The notes beneath the pieces were generated by a model, which saw only the letters and a list, made by a program, of their open reading frames with translations, made no database searches and had not been told where the DNA came from. Of a stretch of 64,000 nucleotides of DNA, positions 1 through 11,389 are shown one piece after another. The stretch is from Pseudeuparius sepicola. Taxonomy: Eukaryota; Arthropoda; Insecta; Coleoptera; Anthribidae. The stretch lies in assembly GCA_963920635.1 (NCBI GenBank), contig OY987298.1, forward strand, positions 114,814,035 through 114,878,034, given 5' to 3'. The stretch's first letter is position 1. Every line of letters begins with the position of its first letter. Position numbers and translations under genes: made by a program.

Positions 1-2250
1 ATGTGTATATTTGCTTTTCCCTTTAGCAAGATATGTGGACTTAAATTTAAAAAAATCCTTTCAAAGATCGCAGTAGGTAAGCCATTAGGCGTTTTTTTAT
101 AGTAATAGTAATAATAATAATTCTCACCCTCACAATAGTCCAAACTAGGAGTAGGTACCCCAGAAGCAACCAAATGCTTGTGCGGGGGAGTATAGCTTTG
201 CTAGATTAATTCTGAGAGATACTTACCTATACTTATTTTAAATATCAAAATGACAATAAGTATTAAAAAATTCTTCTTACCAGTATTTTTAGTAAACCCT
301 GGTTGACGAAAAAGTAAAAATGATGAATATTGAATAATTATTGCCACTTCGTTAATCTTTTGATTTATTAAAGTAAGAAATAAACTATCAAATAAAAATC
401 AAAAATCGATCTCTCAAATAATTTTTTTGTAAATTTAAGTGTACATATTTTGCTGAAGGAAAACAGCAACAGCTCTTTAAAACTGTCCAAAATTATACAG
501 GGTTATCATTATTAAAAACAAACAATATAGTTTGTCCCACTTTTACGATATGCCCTGTATAATCTATAAGCCTACCCTCCCAAAGCCCTGAAAATTGGTT
601 TAAAAATTCTCATCATCGCTCAATGCGCCATGTAGAAATTTCGGAGTCTATTGATTGCGGAGAGTAATGTGGCTCTGGCCCAGAATCAATATTAAATTGA
701 ACAGTCGGTACATGAACCGAGGAGACCTACCATCTTACTCGCGCGTCATGTCGGGAATATATTCGGAATTCGAAATTATCATTTTTCTCGCATCCGACTC
801 CCTGCCGCTGTGCGACGCTTGCCAAGAAGTTATTTTTTCAAGTGACTGAAATAATGCAGGAAATGCCTCTGACGGTGTGTAAATTTCCGACTGAAATGCA
901 AACAATGTTTGAAAACTTTCATTTAGACTGGACTGTTAACTTTTCTTTTCTGTATATAGGTAAAGGGAACATGAAATTTTATCATAATAATATTGGTATT
1001 ATAAGGTATCTCCTACCTAGTAGGTATTCTATATTGGAGTATTATAGGATGCATCTGTCATCGGTATATAATTTTATGGGCAGGTAAGCAAAAATACGCT
1101 GGTTGCGAGTGCATATTAACAACAGGAATATTTTTTTATAAACAGAAGGACTCTTTAGTCCTTCTGTAACTTTCCCACTTTTATAGGTTTTATGCCAGAG
1201 GTCTTTTTCTGTTATCGTATTTTGTCTGCAGTAATTGCAGGTAAACTTAATAATGAGTACGTTTATCACGTGACAACTCGATCGGATTGAAATGTATCCG
1301 ATTGAATATTTTATAATTCTATACGATATTAACTTTTTATACTTATTCCACAGTAGGTTGGTGCACATTTTGGCCAACTTCTAAAATAGCGGCTTGACTT
1401 GAAATTTTAAATATGATTGAATTTCAATCTGTAGGCTTTACGCCGTCTATTTGAGTCCGCTCCAGTGAATTCAAACCTCTCTCAATCGGATCGAACGCGC
1501 CGAGATAAACGTAGTCAATAGTTTTTTAGTCAAATATCTAGCGAAGTAATTGCTTCCGCAGTCCAGGTGATTCCCTTTGATGAATTGTTATTAGCACTTT
1601 CGCCAGAAGAACATTCCGAAGAACATTCATTGTTTGAGTTGTATTCCGAGCTGTATTCATACGGATAATTTTTATTTGTTTCTACTGTGTTCAAACTTTC
1701 TGTAAATGTGACATCCTCAATATCCTTGTCGTCTTCGCATCAATACGGAGCTTCCCTGTGCAGCGTTGCCAGACTAATTTTTGGAATACTCCTTAATGGT
1801 TCTTTTAGCGAATAGCATGAAAAAGCGAACTTTCGGATGCATCGATAATTTTCCTTGCGGATGTCGTATTACTTTATTGTGTTTATTTAAAAAAACCTCT
1901 CAAAAATCACAATGAGCAACTAGTAAGTAGTCTCACTGTTTTTACACGATGGCAAACGTATAACACTGTGTTGTCTTTTTTTACGGAAATACGAACAAAA
2001 CATTATTTTTTGGCACATCTCTTATAATTTAAAAGTAAACATGATGTTAGTGAGTTTTTTCAAAAATTTAGAAAGTACCGGACCTAAATGGACAGTGTAA
2101 TTCGTGTCTTTCTAAAATAATTTAATATTGCTATAAAATTAACATTTTCTTTCGCTTTCCCCTTACTGCAATTAACGCACTAACGCACAAGCGCAAGACT
2201 GAAAGGCAGAGCTGGATTAATTCATTTAATTTTTCTACATATTGTTTCGG
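1..2250. other. AT-rich stretch without recognised genes
   Basis: Only short open frames occur here, none resembling a known family. The sequence is AT-rich with scattered GTAGGTACC-type steps that recur over the whole window. A short pair of facing ends beginning TATACAGGG lies at about 494-562 and may be a very small mariner-type MITE. The interval 1400-1900 is slightly richer in GC but shows no splice-bounded open frame that I could support. Confidence 0.4.
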
Positions 2251-2257
2251 TAATAAA

Positions 2258-2520
2258 TTGTCGGGATCGTTTTGCCCTACCCTAAGGGATCAATTTACCC
2301 AACCCGTTAGGGTAAAATGATCCCTTTACACAGTTTTACATTTTTGAAAAAAAAAAAACTGTACACATTAGTTTTGAAACAAAAAACTGATATTAATTTA
2401 CTGGCATTAAGCACTAAAGAATGCAAGAGACAATTTTATATTTCGTCACTACACTTAGATATCGTGAACGCTATTTGAGATTTTGCCTTAGGGGGATCAT
2501 TTTGGGCCACTTTCCCCTAT
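2258..2520. repeat. Transposon end with repeated subterminal motif
   Basis: A motif of the form TTAGGGTAAAATGATCCC occurs at least three times in alternating orientation (about 2279-2296, 2308-2325 and 2487-2505). The block ends in CCACTTTCCCCTA. That layout, a TAGGGGAAAG-like terminus followed by repeated subterminal motifs, matches the elements at 15461-16412 and 17532-20397. I infer the right end of a related pogo-type element. I could not find the opposite end, so it is probably truncated. Confidence 0.4.
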
Positions 2521-2751
2521 ATTCTATTCCTGCAACACATAACCATAAAAGAAACTGTTTCACCGTATCGTATCTGATACGTTTCTGAATTTTCAGCAAG
2601 TGGATATAGTCGCCTTAAGAAGGAAAGCAACTTCGCGCGCGGTCGGCTTATGAATGGGTGATCCTTTTTTTAATTATTTTGCCTAACAAAACTTCTTTAT
2701 TCCGATTTAAAAAATATACCTAACCTAATGTACCTACCTGTATCTAATGTA

Positions 2752-3197
2752 CAGGGTGATTCATTTAACATGGGAAATGCGTTTTTCTCGAAAACGGCTG
2801 GAGGAAAATTCGTTCTATGAAAAGTATGTTGTAGTAGCCAACCTTCGCTCAAAGTTAGGATATAAATTTGACAAAAACCTATACCGACGCTAGGCGTCGC
2901 GACGCTCCGAAATTATTTTTCTCAGAACCATACTTTTTTTATTTTAAAAGGTGGATAAATTAGATGCATTTTTCCCTTCATAAGTATTTTTCTATTCCTA
3001 ACCGTTCAGAAGTTATATGCGAGTTTTTATAATTTATAACTATACCTATACATCATTTTTTTACCTATCCCACTCAAGTAGGCTGTTTCTATTATATCTG
3101 TGATATAAAGTAGGTATTGGAGAGCAATCTATAGTAAAAAACACCAATATTAAATAACTATTAAGTTTATTATTGCGCTTAAAATGAAAAAATATGG
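2752..3197 (+). repeat. Left long TIR of the mariner-like element
   Basis: Reverse complement of about 8480-8941. The match begins at the TA-flanked CAGGGTGATTC end and runs to the GCGCTTAAAATGAAAAAATA segment just upstream of the transposase. A GC-rich CGTCGCGACG palindrome sits near 2893-2905 in this arm and near 8790-8803 in the other. Confidence 0.88.
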
Positions 3198-3370
3198 GCC
3201 AATTAATAAATAGTGACCTAATATATTGCACCGTAAATAATACAAAAAACCTGGTAGGCCGTTGAAAATTTAAATATTGTTTTTTTTTTGTCTGTCAGCT
3301 ATCAAAATCTGTCATAACGATCATTACGTGAGGTAGATACTGTCGTAACCAAATTTAGTGTTTATAAATT

Positions 3371-4186
3371 GTGATGTTTACCCACAATGAAAAAGTAGAT
3401 ATGTTACTGATTTACGGGGAGGCTGGTAAGAATTCTCTAGCGGCGAGAAGACTATATGCCGAAAGATATCCGGGTCGAATTCTTCCAGAAAGTAAAATAT
3501 TTTCTAGGCTAGAAAGTAGTTTACGTAAAAACCCTGATGCATTTTCTGGAAGATTCTATCATCGAAAAGTTTGTCATCAAATACCAAAATTGCGTACCTA
3601 CTACGGTTTGTAGGTAAGAGATCCAGGCGAAAATCTGCTGCTTCAGATGCAAATGTTGCGTTAATAATAATTTTTTTTTAAAACTACCCACATGCATCAA
3701 TAAGAGAAGCCTCAAGAGACTTAAATTTAAAATATTCCACTATACAGCGAGTTCTAAAAACTACAAAGTTTCATGATTATAAAATATTTTTTTTGCAAGA
3801 TTTATCTGCAACGGATTTTGAACGCCGGCGCCGAGAAAGTTTCATTTTTCAATTTCTTGTTGCTCTAAATGATGATCAAAATTTATATTCCCATATTTTA
3901 TGGACCGACGAAAGTCATTTTGTTAGTCACGGCAAACCCAACAGAAAAAATACCCACCGCTGGTCGGATGAAAACCCTCATAAAATTAGACCAGTTCAAA
4001 GGCAAGGGCATTTTGGCATAAATGTATGGTGTGGCCTAATAGGTCGCCATTTAATTGGTCCATATTTTTATGAGGGCACCTTAACTGGGCAAAGATATTT
4101 GGACTTTTTACAAAATAAACTTCCTGAATTATTAGAAGATGTTCCCCTTCAAGTCAGAAGAAACATGTGGTTTCAATGGACAAGTA
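3371..4186 (+). pseudogene. Mariner-like transposase, N-terminal half (broken)
   Basis: This encodes the DNA-binding and first catalytic part of a Tc1/mariner-superfamily transposase, which would cut and paste the element. The start at 3371 gives a helix-turn-helix segment of the type found in insect mariner-like transposases (YGEAG then AARLYAERYPGR). The frame is lost near 3610. Matching sequence resumes with REASRDLNL, then FERRRRESF and ILWTDESHF, whose Asp is the expected first catalytic residue. NVWCGLIG and GPYFYEGTLTGQRYLDFL follow. The homology stops at MWFQ (about 4176), where foreign DNA begins. The continuation is at 8086-8429. At least two frameshifts are present. Confidence 0.8.
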
Positions 4187-7100
4187 TACTTAGGAATAAA
4201 AAATATTTTTTTTCATTGGAATTTGTAAAACATGTCCAGATAATCACGGAACCCCACCAACAGATTTTTTTGTCCATTAGTTTGCTCAAAAATCGAAAAA
4301 AACGGTCGCAAAAGTAGGGAATGTGACGTCACGATCCCTAATTTCAATAAGTACCTGCTATTTTATTAGTAGTTATTTCGTCTTTTTTATATAACCAAAC
4401 ATTCCCAGATAAATTATTGGATCCAGCTTTTATACGCCTGGTGAGAAATAATCAAATTTCCAAGCATTTCAATGAAATATTTGGATTTTACCGATCCCAT
4501 TCTGAACTTATTAGACGCCCCCCATAAAATATGACAGATGACATACGAGTCGATTGTTTAAGGATAATCAGCGGCAACACCGCATTTTGCAGTTGACATT
4601 GTGTTTTGTGTTTTGTGCGTTTATAACCTCACTTTCGTAGACGGGAACTTAATCATTTCTGTTCTCAGTTTGTTATAAGAATCTCGCTGTGAATACTTTA
4701 TTTTTTCGGATTATAATGAAGACAAGTTTTGTTAAAGCTTGTTCTGGTCACTACTTGCTTTGGTGTGTCAAGTTATTAGGTAATACAAACTGCGAGAAAA
4801 ACCCGGAAAAATTAAGAGGAAGGTATGTTGTTTATTTGATTATTGTTGTAATATTTATACTTAATTATGATTATATACGTAGCTGTGAATGCTCCCTTTA
4901 GGTCAACTAGAGAATGGACTTATGGATATGTGCAGAAGAAAGAACAAAATAATAATGAATGCAGGGTTAAGGCAAAAATAACCCCGACCCCGTTAACAAG
5001 AACAATAATTATAATGTCATTGTGGTTACCAATGCATAAAGATATTCGGTTGTGGAATGTGTAAAATGTGTTGTGATTGCCCAACATAAGTAGATTAGTC
5101 CTAAATTATGCACATGCAGCATTACGTTTCTCGAGACGGCAACGAAATCAGAATCAAGAATCTTGTTTTTACAGCGCACCAGCTAAGTACTGGTCCTACG
5201 CATAGTGCACTAATGTCTACCACAAATTGATAAAATACTTAGTCAGTACACCAGAAAACAAAAATTGAATAAATTAAAAGGTAGGTTTGTATAGTAATAA
5301 TTATTGAGAATGAAATAAATTGTTTCAAATTCTTATTTCCAGAGATGTTTCCGTATCTTGCAGTTTACCAAGAAATGATGCCAGCAGCAAAATTGATATA
5401 TACCTATGGGGCAACCCCAAACGAAAAAAATTCAGAAAACAAGAAAAATCCAAATTGTCACAATTAATGTTTTGCAGCTTGATATATTTAACAAAATGGC
5501 ACTAGAGGTTTGCTGGACATTGGGGTAGCACAGAAACGAAAAACGCAGGTGCGTACGTGGCAATCGGGAGATCAAAAACAAGAAAAATCCAAATTTCCAC
5601 AATTGATTTTTCACCAGTTTGAACTATTTACCAAAATGGCACTGGAGGCATGCTATACACTGGGGTAGCACAGAAACGAAAAACTCAGGTGCGTACGTGG
5701 CAATCGGGAGATCAAAAACAAGAAAAATCCAAATTTCCGCAATTAATTTTTTGCAGCTTGAAATATTTAATAAAATGTCACTAGAGGCTTGCTGGACACT
5801 GGGGTAGCACAGAAAGGAAAAAACTCAGGTGTGTACGTGGCGTTCGGGGGAATCAAAATACAAAATAGAAGAAAAATTCTAACATCCAATAGTTGTTATA
5901 ACAAAGATTACCAAAGTATAAATAAAACAATTAATGGTGTTTCTAATGGATAATGATATATTGGAAATATTTTGTTGATGTAACAATTTACTTTAGGTAA
6001 GCAAATAATAATTTTTGTTTGTGAATAAAATTTGAAAAACTCACAGGTCTAAGTATTTTATTACTATGTACTTCATGCGAAAAATCCGACCCCCCCTATT
6101 ATTTTTCTATTTTTTGTCGATAAGATATAAAAGTTGCAATGTAACTACTATGTTAGACATATATTTTTTCTTATTACAACAGTAGTGTCGAATATACAGT
6201 GTCCGGCAGAAAGTACACACCATATGTTTTTCTTAATTTTAATTTATCAGAAAATTTTATTCTTGATAAAAGTTTGTGCATTCCTGCAAACTCAAAACGC
6301 AGTTTACAAAATTTGAATATCTCATTTCGTATATGGGGGAGGTTCGAAAATATGAAGAAGACTAGAAAGTACCCTTAGCGTTGAATGAATGAATAATAAG
6401 AAACGCAGCCTTACGGGACGCAGCATAGCCGGCCCGAAAAGCGTCCGAGACAACAAAATACATATCCTTCCAGTAAAATAAAAAATATATAAAATTGTAC
6501 CGTTAGCCCGTTGCACAGGGATCAGTGTTCTCGAAAACGTAAACAAGTTGTAAAAATTCGTGGTCGCTAGGCGGTTAGAACGAGTGGGGGCAACGAGGGA
6601 CTTCAGGGTAAGCACACTCCGACCGGACACGCAATTTTATATGGACTCAACGCCCTTAGGTATTGTTAATTTTAGAGAAAACATGTAGGTATTATGAAAA
6701 GTTTAAAATTAAAAGGTAAGGCCAGCAATGAAGTTTCAAGTTTCTATTCCAACACCTTTCTAACACCTTTTTGACGTTTTTATGATTTACCCCGTGTAGA
6801 AAATAAAACCACCACTAGTTACTTTTCAGAGATGTATCATTTTTCTGGTGCAAACTTTCTTCGTGTTATTTCTTTACTCCATGGTATATCATTTTTTACG
6901 AGTATGCATTCGGGAATATAATTTACCTAAATGGGTTTGAAGTAGTCTATTCAATTCGAGGGATGACCTACTATAAAGGTTTTCGACTAAAAACTTGGCT
7001 TTATTGCTTTTTACATGTCATATTTTGAACAATATCTAGAGCTGACACCTATTATATGTGTTGGAACCGATGCAGGTCTTACTGACTTACCTTCTGTAAG

Positions 7101-8083
7101 TAAGGGCTCAATATGTTTAATTGCCCAATCTTCTATACCTATTAATCCCTGTTTATTAATAAACCATTATAACAATTTTTTTATATTCTAACCAGGTCAT
7201 TGCTGGACGTCTATAGGATTCGATGACTTTTCTGTCTCAATTTCTAATAAATCAATTATTAACTCCACTGTTTATGTCTTGCTTTGAAAAGAACTGGTAA
7301 TGCTTTTTGAATATCATTAGATTTAGATTCAGGCCAAAATATCAGTTCCTTCATACAACTAGCAATCGGCGGAATATACTTTACAGAAAACTGTATGACA
7401 AAAAACATCAACTATTATAAAATATTACTTTGAACCTGGTCGGTTCTTATCATTTTTTGCTTCATAATGTATCAGCACTTGTATCCTTTTGTACCACACT
7501 CCTATACTTTTGTCAGACCTAAATAAAATCGACTCTTGTTTACAATAAACAAATTGCTAGGTTTTGTAGACTAACTGGCATTATCTCTGAGTCGTTAATA
7601 GAGTTCTCAGGAGAATAGAATGATTGTGATGCTGCTACCTACCTGAATCTCAGTAAAACAAGTATTATTATTGACAAACAAAAATACAATTTTATTGAAA
7701 TTTCGCTTGTACTTGAACAAACAGGTACAAAAAAGTCTTTTTCCTAATCATTTCCGTCATCTAATGGAATGAATGGCGAAAATACAGTGAAAATAGATCA
7801 AATGTAGGTAAAGGTAAAATATTAGCAGGATCTGATTTGTCCTTGCAGATTTATAGGTTAAGTTCTCCTGACATTGAGGCGCGCCTGGCGCGGCGTTGCC
7901 AAACGTGGCGCCTGGCAGTAAATTTAGGTAAAAATAAAATCCAACAGGTAGTTACGTATATTGAACTTTAAAAATTAATTGCGGCAAAACGGGGGCGAAA
8001 AAAAAATTTAAAAAAATACAGCAAGTATATCTCACCCAATACTATCCGATGAGCAAATAAAAAAAAGTGGTGTATTAGTCCAT
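4182..8083. mobile_element. 3.9-kb insertion splitting the transposase
   Basis: The transposase stops before its second catalytic Asp at 4181 and resumes with the DGAP motif at 8086. TGGAC is present on both sides (4177-4181 and 8084-8088) and may be a 5-bp target duplication. I see no clear terminal inverted repeats, LTRs or known coding domain, so the type is unknown. It contains the minisatellite at 5441-5868. A short ATG-led open segment at 4716-4821 ends at a donor-like GTATGT. An end-like CAGTGTCCGGCAGAA lies at 6199. The remainder is AT-rich and unrecognised. Confidence 0.55.
5441..5868. repeat. Minisatellite, ~140-bp unit, three copies
   Basis: The phrase AAGAAAAATCCAAATT recurs at 5441, 5580 and 5720, giving a period of 139-140 bp. 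Other landmarks repeat in step: GGGGTAGCACAGAAA and GTGCGTACGTGGCAATCGGG. The third copy decays after about 5860. A more diverged partial copy seems to precede 5441 (GGGGCAACCCCAAACGAAAA near 5408). The three main copies are close to each other, so the array is fairly young. Small open frames inside it come from the repeat itself. Confidence 0.88.
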
Positions 8084-8085
8084 TG

Positions 8086-8429
8086 GACGGTGCCCCATGT
8101 CATACCGTTCGGCCCTCGTCCAGTGCAAAATTATTTAAATATTCATTTTGAAGATAGGTGGATTGGAATAGGAGGCACTTTGACATTTCCCCCAAGATCT
8201 CCAGACTTGACGCCCCTAGATTTTTTCTATGGGGAACTCTGAAACAAGAGGTTTATAAAACAAAATCAAACAATACGTATAGACCACCTCAGAGAGAAAA
8301 TTTTAAATGCATGTAATATAATAAGAAATGCTGATGTCATTAAAAAAGTAACAAAAAAAGGAAATCAGGCAACGTTTTAATTTATGTTTAGATCATAATG
8401 AAGGCTACATAGAACAATTTCTAAAATAA
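8086..8429 (+). pseudogene. Mariner-like transposase, C-terminal part (broken)
   Basis: This continues the protein interrupted at 4181. It begins with DGAPCH, whose Asp (8086-8088) is the second catalytic residue. A frameshift follows. DRWIGIGG and PPRSPDLTPLDFF then carry the third catalytic Asp (8204-8206), about 38 residues after the second. This is a DDxD-type mariner signature. The tail IRQRFNLCLDHNEGYIEQFL ends at the TAA at 8427-8429, immediately before the right TIR. Several frameshifts occur between 8106 and 8370. Confidence 0.82.
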
Positions 8430-8479
8430 ATACTTACCTAATTTTATTTTGCTTTCAGTTTATAATACCCATATTTTTG

Positions 8480-8941
8480 TTGTATTTTTTCATTTTAAGC
8501 GCAATAATAAACTTGATAGTTATTTAATATTGTTTTTTTTTACTATAGCTTGCTCTCTAATACTCACTTGATACCTACCAATACCTACTTGATACTTTAT
8601 CTAACAGAAACAGCCTACTTGAGTGGGGTAGGTAAAAAATGATGTAGTTATAAATTATAAAAACTCGCATATAACTTCTGAACAGTTAGGAATAGAAAAA
8701 TACTTATGAAGGAAAAAATGCATATAATTTATCCACCTTTTAAAATAAAAAATAAAAAAGTATGGTTCTGAGAGAAATAAATTCGGAGCGTCGCGACGCC
8801 TAGCGTCGGTGTAGGTTTTTGTCAAATTTATATCCTAACTTTGAGCGAAGGTTGGCTACTACAACATACTTTTCACAGAACGAATTTTCCTCCAGCCGTT
8901 TTCGAGAAAAACGCATTTCCCATGTTAAATGAATCACCCTG
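8480..8941 (-). repeat. Right long TIR of the mariner-like element
   Basis: Inverted match of 2752-3197, ending in GAATCACCCTG followed by TA. Small insertions relative to the left arm are visible at about 8570-8600. Confidence 0.86.
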
Positions 8942-8943
8942 TA

Positions 8944-10600
8944 CATACCTGTAGGTTGCTATAGGTATATGTGTGTCCCTCAGCACTGAAGTTTATTTTT
9001 ATTTATATAGTTTATTTGCCTCCGACTCGGAACTATTTTTTTTAAGTCGGCAATAACGGAAATAATTATTGTACGATTTTTTCTATAAGTTTGCTTTGGC
9101 GAGATTTTCAAAATTATGAACAAAACAAAAAAGTGCAAAATTTTTCGACCCACCCGGTACATATTTCTATTTTTTACCTTGCACTGTATGGAAGTCAAAT
9201 TTCTAAGTTTATTTTTTTTTGACAAACAGAACTTACTTATGTATCACATTAGTAACTTTTTAAAAACTAAAAAATGAAAAATATTTCGCTTTCGAAACTC
9301 CATCCGCGAACACACTGTATCACTGTATATTTTTTATTCTCCTCCGGAATCAGTTCTGGACAAAGTATATCCCATTTAAACTCATTCATCCTCCGCAAAA
9401 CACTTAAAAAAGGTATGAAAGTCCATGGCGGATTATGACCAGTGTCTATTATAAGCCACTGGGTTTACGGTTCAGCTGATCACAAAACGCGTAGATCCGT
9501 TAAAATCTCCAGGTTGAAAAATTCACCGAACGTTAAGGCCATTGTTGGCGCCGATGGCTGCCTGCGGCGCAAAAAAAAACAACAAAAGCGATGTATAATA
9601 AAATTATTCAGACATTTACTCCGCAGGACATATAATGTACACAATACGATAATGAAAGATGGTGGGCGGCCGTTTAAACACAATATAGGGACTAAATACA
9701 CATTCATATCGGCAAAGGGTTTATTATGAAACCTGATTAAATAATATATTATATTGGAATAAGGGGTATATGCGGTTTTAAATTCGGGATTGAGAAACTA
9801 CACAAAAGGAATCCGAAATTTGTCTACAATTAATGATGGATATCCGACCTTTTTTTATTACACGAAGTATATTATGCATGTTGGAAGCAAGCCCGAAAAA
9901 CGTATTGGCTTGAGTGGCGGGAATGGATAAGTACATTTTGGGGTCGGAAAATTTAACGGAATTTTTTTTCGATTTTTCAGTTATTTTTCCATGCATGTCT
10001 GCATGGGCAAAATGTTCTGACTAAGGTTTTCGTATGAGCTCTGCTAGTAATTGATTGATTTGACAACTTATATAAAGATAAATATTTGTGTGATGTAGGC
10101 AAGTTGGAAATTGTTAACGGAGACTGTTATTTCTTTTCTATAGGTATACTTGTAACTTGTATGAAAATGAGTTCTCTAAATGATTTATCTGAAGTTTCTT
10201 TAGCAGTTGCTAGCAGCTTCCGTAGGTAGGTATATGTTCGTTCTATGCCCTGAAAAATGCTCGAATTTCCCGAATGATATTTACGTAATTTTCTAATTTC
10301 TTCATTTCTCTACCCAGCACTCATTACAATCAACTATAGTCTAAGCCTTTTATAGTGAATAATTTCCATCAACAACCACGTGGTGTATGGCAAAAATTTT
10401 CAAAACATTTTTTATTAATTAATTTTTAAATCGGTTTAAAATGTTGGCAAACGTGGAAAACCAGTACCAGAAAAAAAACTATTTTTATCTGAGTGAGGGT
10501 GGGTGGGTGGGAGGATGTGTTCCCAAACTTTCGAACGGATTAAGATATCGACTTAAAATTCGGTAGGTACATGATGTAATCTTGATCGAAAAATCACTTT
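8944..10600. other. No recognised gene; AT-rich
   Basis: I see no domain, RNA gene or bounded transposon. An open frame at 9442-9729 has low-complexity basic composition and no recognisable motif, and an overlapping frame is open on the other strand. A short GGGT tract is at 10496-10512. Confidence 0.35.
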
Positions 10601-10614
10601 ACGCACAGAAGTGG

Positions 10615-11380
10615 ATACATGGGGATCTCGGAAACTGTACCAGATACGAAGTCGGTCAAATGGAGGCAAACTTGCGTCTTTGGGCGCCTAACAATATGCC
10701 GTTGAGAAAGTTAAAATATTTTCATAGGTTGCCGAGATATTTAAGAAAATTAGATTTTATTTTTTTCTGTCGCCATTTCGATAAATTTGAAAAATAAATT
10801 ATACCTTTCCATTGCAACTTTCTCTCCACTACGTCATGGTATTTTTAGATTTTTGCGGCGACGTTTCGTTTTTGAGATAGAGGGATCACCTTAGTTTTTT
10901 TTAAATACGGACCTGGATTTTTTATTCCATATCTCCAAATGAATCGTTGTCTTGAGTACAGCGATGTACGAGTATGACACATAACACATACATATTTTTC
11001 TCGTTTTGGCCGCTAAAATCCACATTTACTACGAAAAAAATTAATACGTTCCTGGACTATGCATTTCTCTTTTTTTAAGCTATTCCAATTATAACAAATG
11101 ATCAATATTTTAATACCTACTGGATTAATTAAACTCCATGTTTGTCATATTTTGAAATTCTTTTTTATACTTTAGGTAAAACGTATCCCACTATTGTTAT
11201 TAATAATAATTATTGTTGTTTTTATTTACCTAAAGTATTTATCAGAATTTCAAAATATGACAAACATGGAGTTTAATTAATCCAGCCCAAAGGCGCTAAG
11301 GCGCAAGTTTGCCCCCATTTGACCAACTTTGTTTATGTTACGATTTCCGAGATCTCCATGTTGAGCACCGGAACTGAATC
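10615..11380. mobile_element. Non-autonomous inverted-repeat element
   Basis: The block around 10619-10695 (ATGGGGATCTCGGAAA through GGTCAAATGGAGGCAAACTT) is inverted at about 11287-11365 (AAGTTTGCCCCCATTTGACC through TTTCCGAGATCTCCAT). The right side ends in TGAATCACCCCGTA, which resembles a mariner terminus. The matching left terminus is not obvious. No transposase is visible between the arms. Confidence 0.55.
11120..11285. repeat. Fold-back hairpin, ~61-bp arms
   Basis: CTGGATTAATTAAACTCCATG at the left is mirrored by the right arm ending TTAATTAATCCAG. The arms are 11120-11180 and 11225-11285, nearly perfect apart from one small indel region, with a 44-base loop. The hairpin overlaps the right arm of the larger inverted-repeat element, so it is probably a nested MITE. 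Confidence 0.8.
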
Positions 11381-11389
11381 ACCCCGTAT

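Larger units (their letters stand above)
2752..8941 (+). mobile_element. Mariner-superfamily element with ~450-bp TIRs
   Basis: Both ends read CAGGGTGATTC inward and are flanked by TA (2750-2751 and 8942-8943), the target duplication of Tc1/mariner elements. The terminal inverted repeats are unusually long: 2752 to about 3197 pairs with about 8480-8941, with few mismatches and small indels. Between them lie remains of one plus-strand transposase, interrupted by unrelated DNA at 4182-8083. Without that insertion the element would be about 2.3 kb. Frameshifts and the insertion make this copy dead, but the TIRs could still be recognised by a related transposase. Confidence 0.88.

Noticed and set aside
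4716..4821. Possible zinc-finger (THAP-like) exon with a GTATGT donor
   Set aside because: The Cys spacing does not match the family and no further exon was found downstream.
5441..5868. CRISPR-like regular repeat spacing
   Set aside because: The whole 140-bp unit repeats, with no unique spacers between short repeats. It is a eukaryotic minisatellite.
9442..9729. 95-codon plus-strand frame
   Set aside because: Low-complexity basic composition, overlapped by an open antisense frame, no motif and no splice or promoter context.
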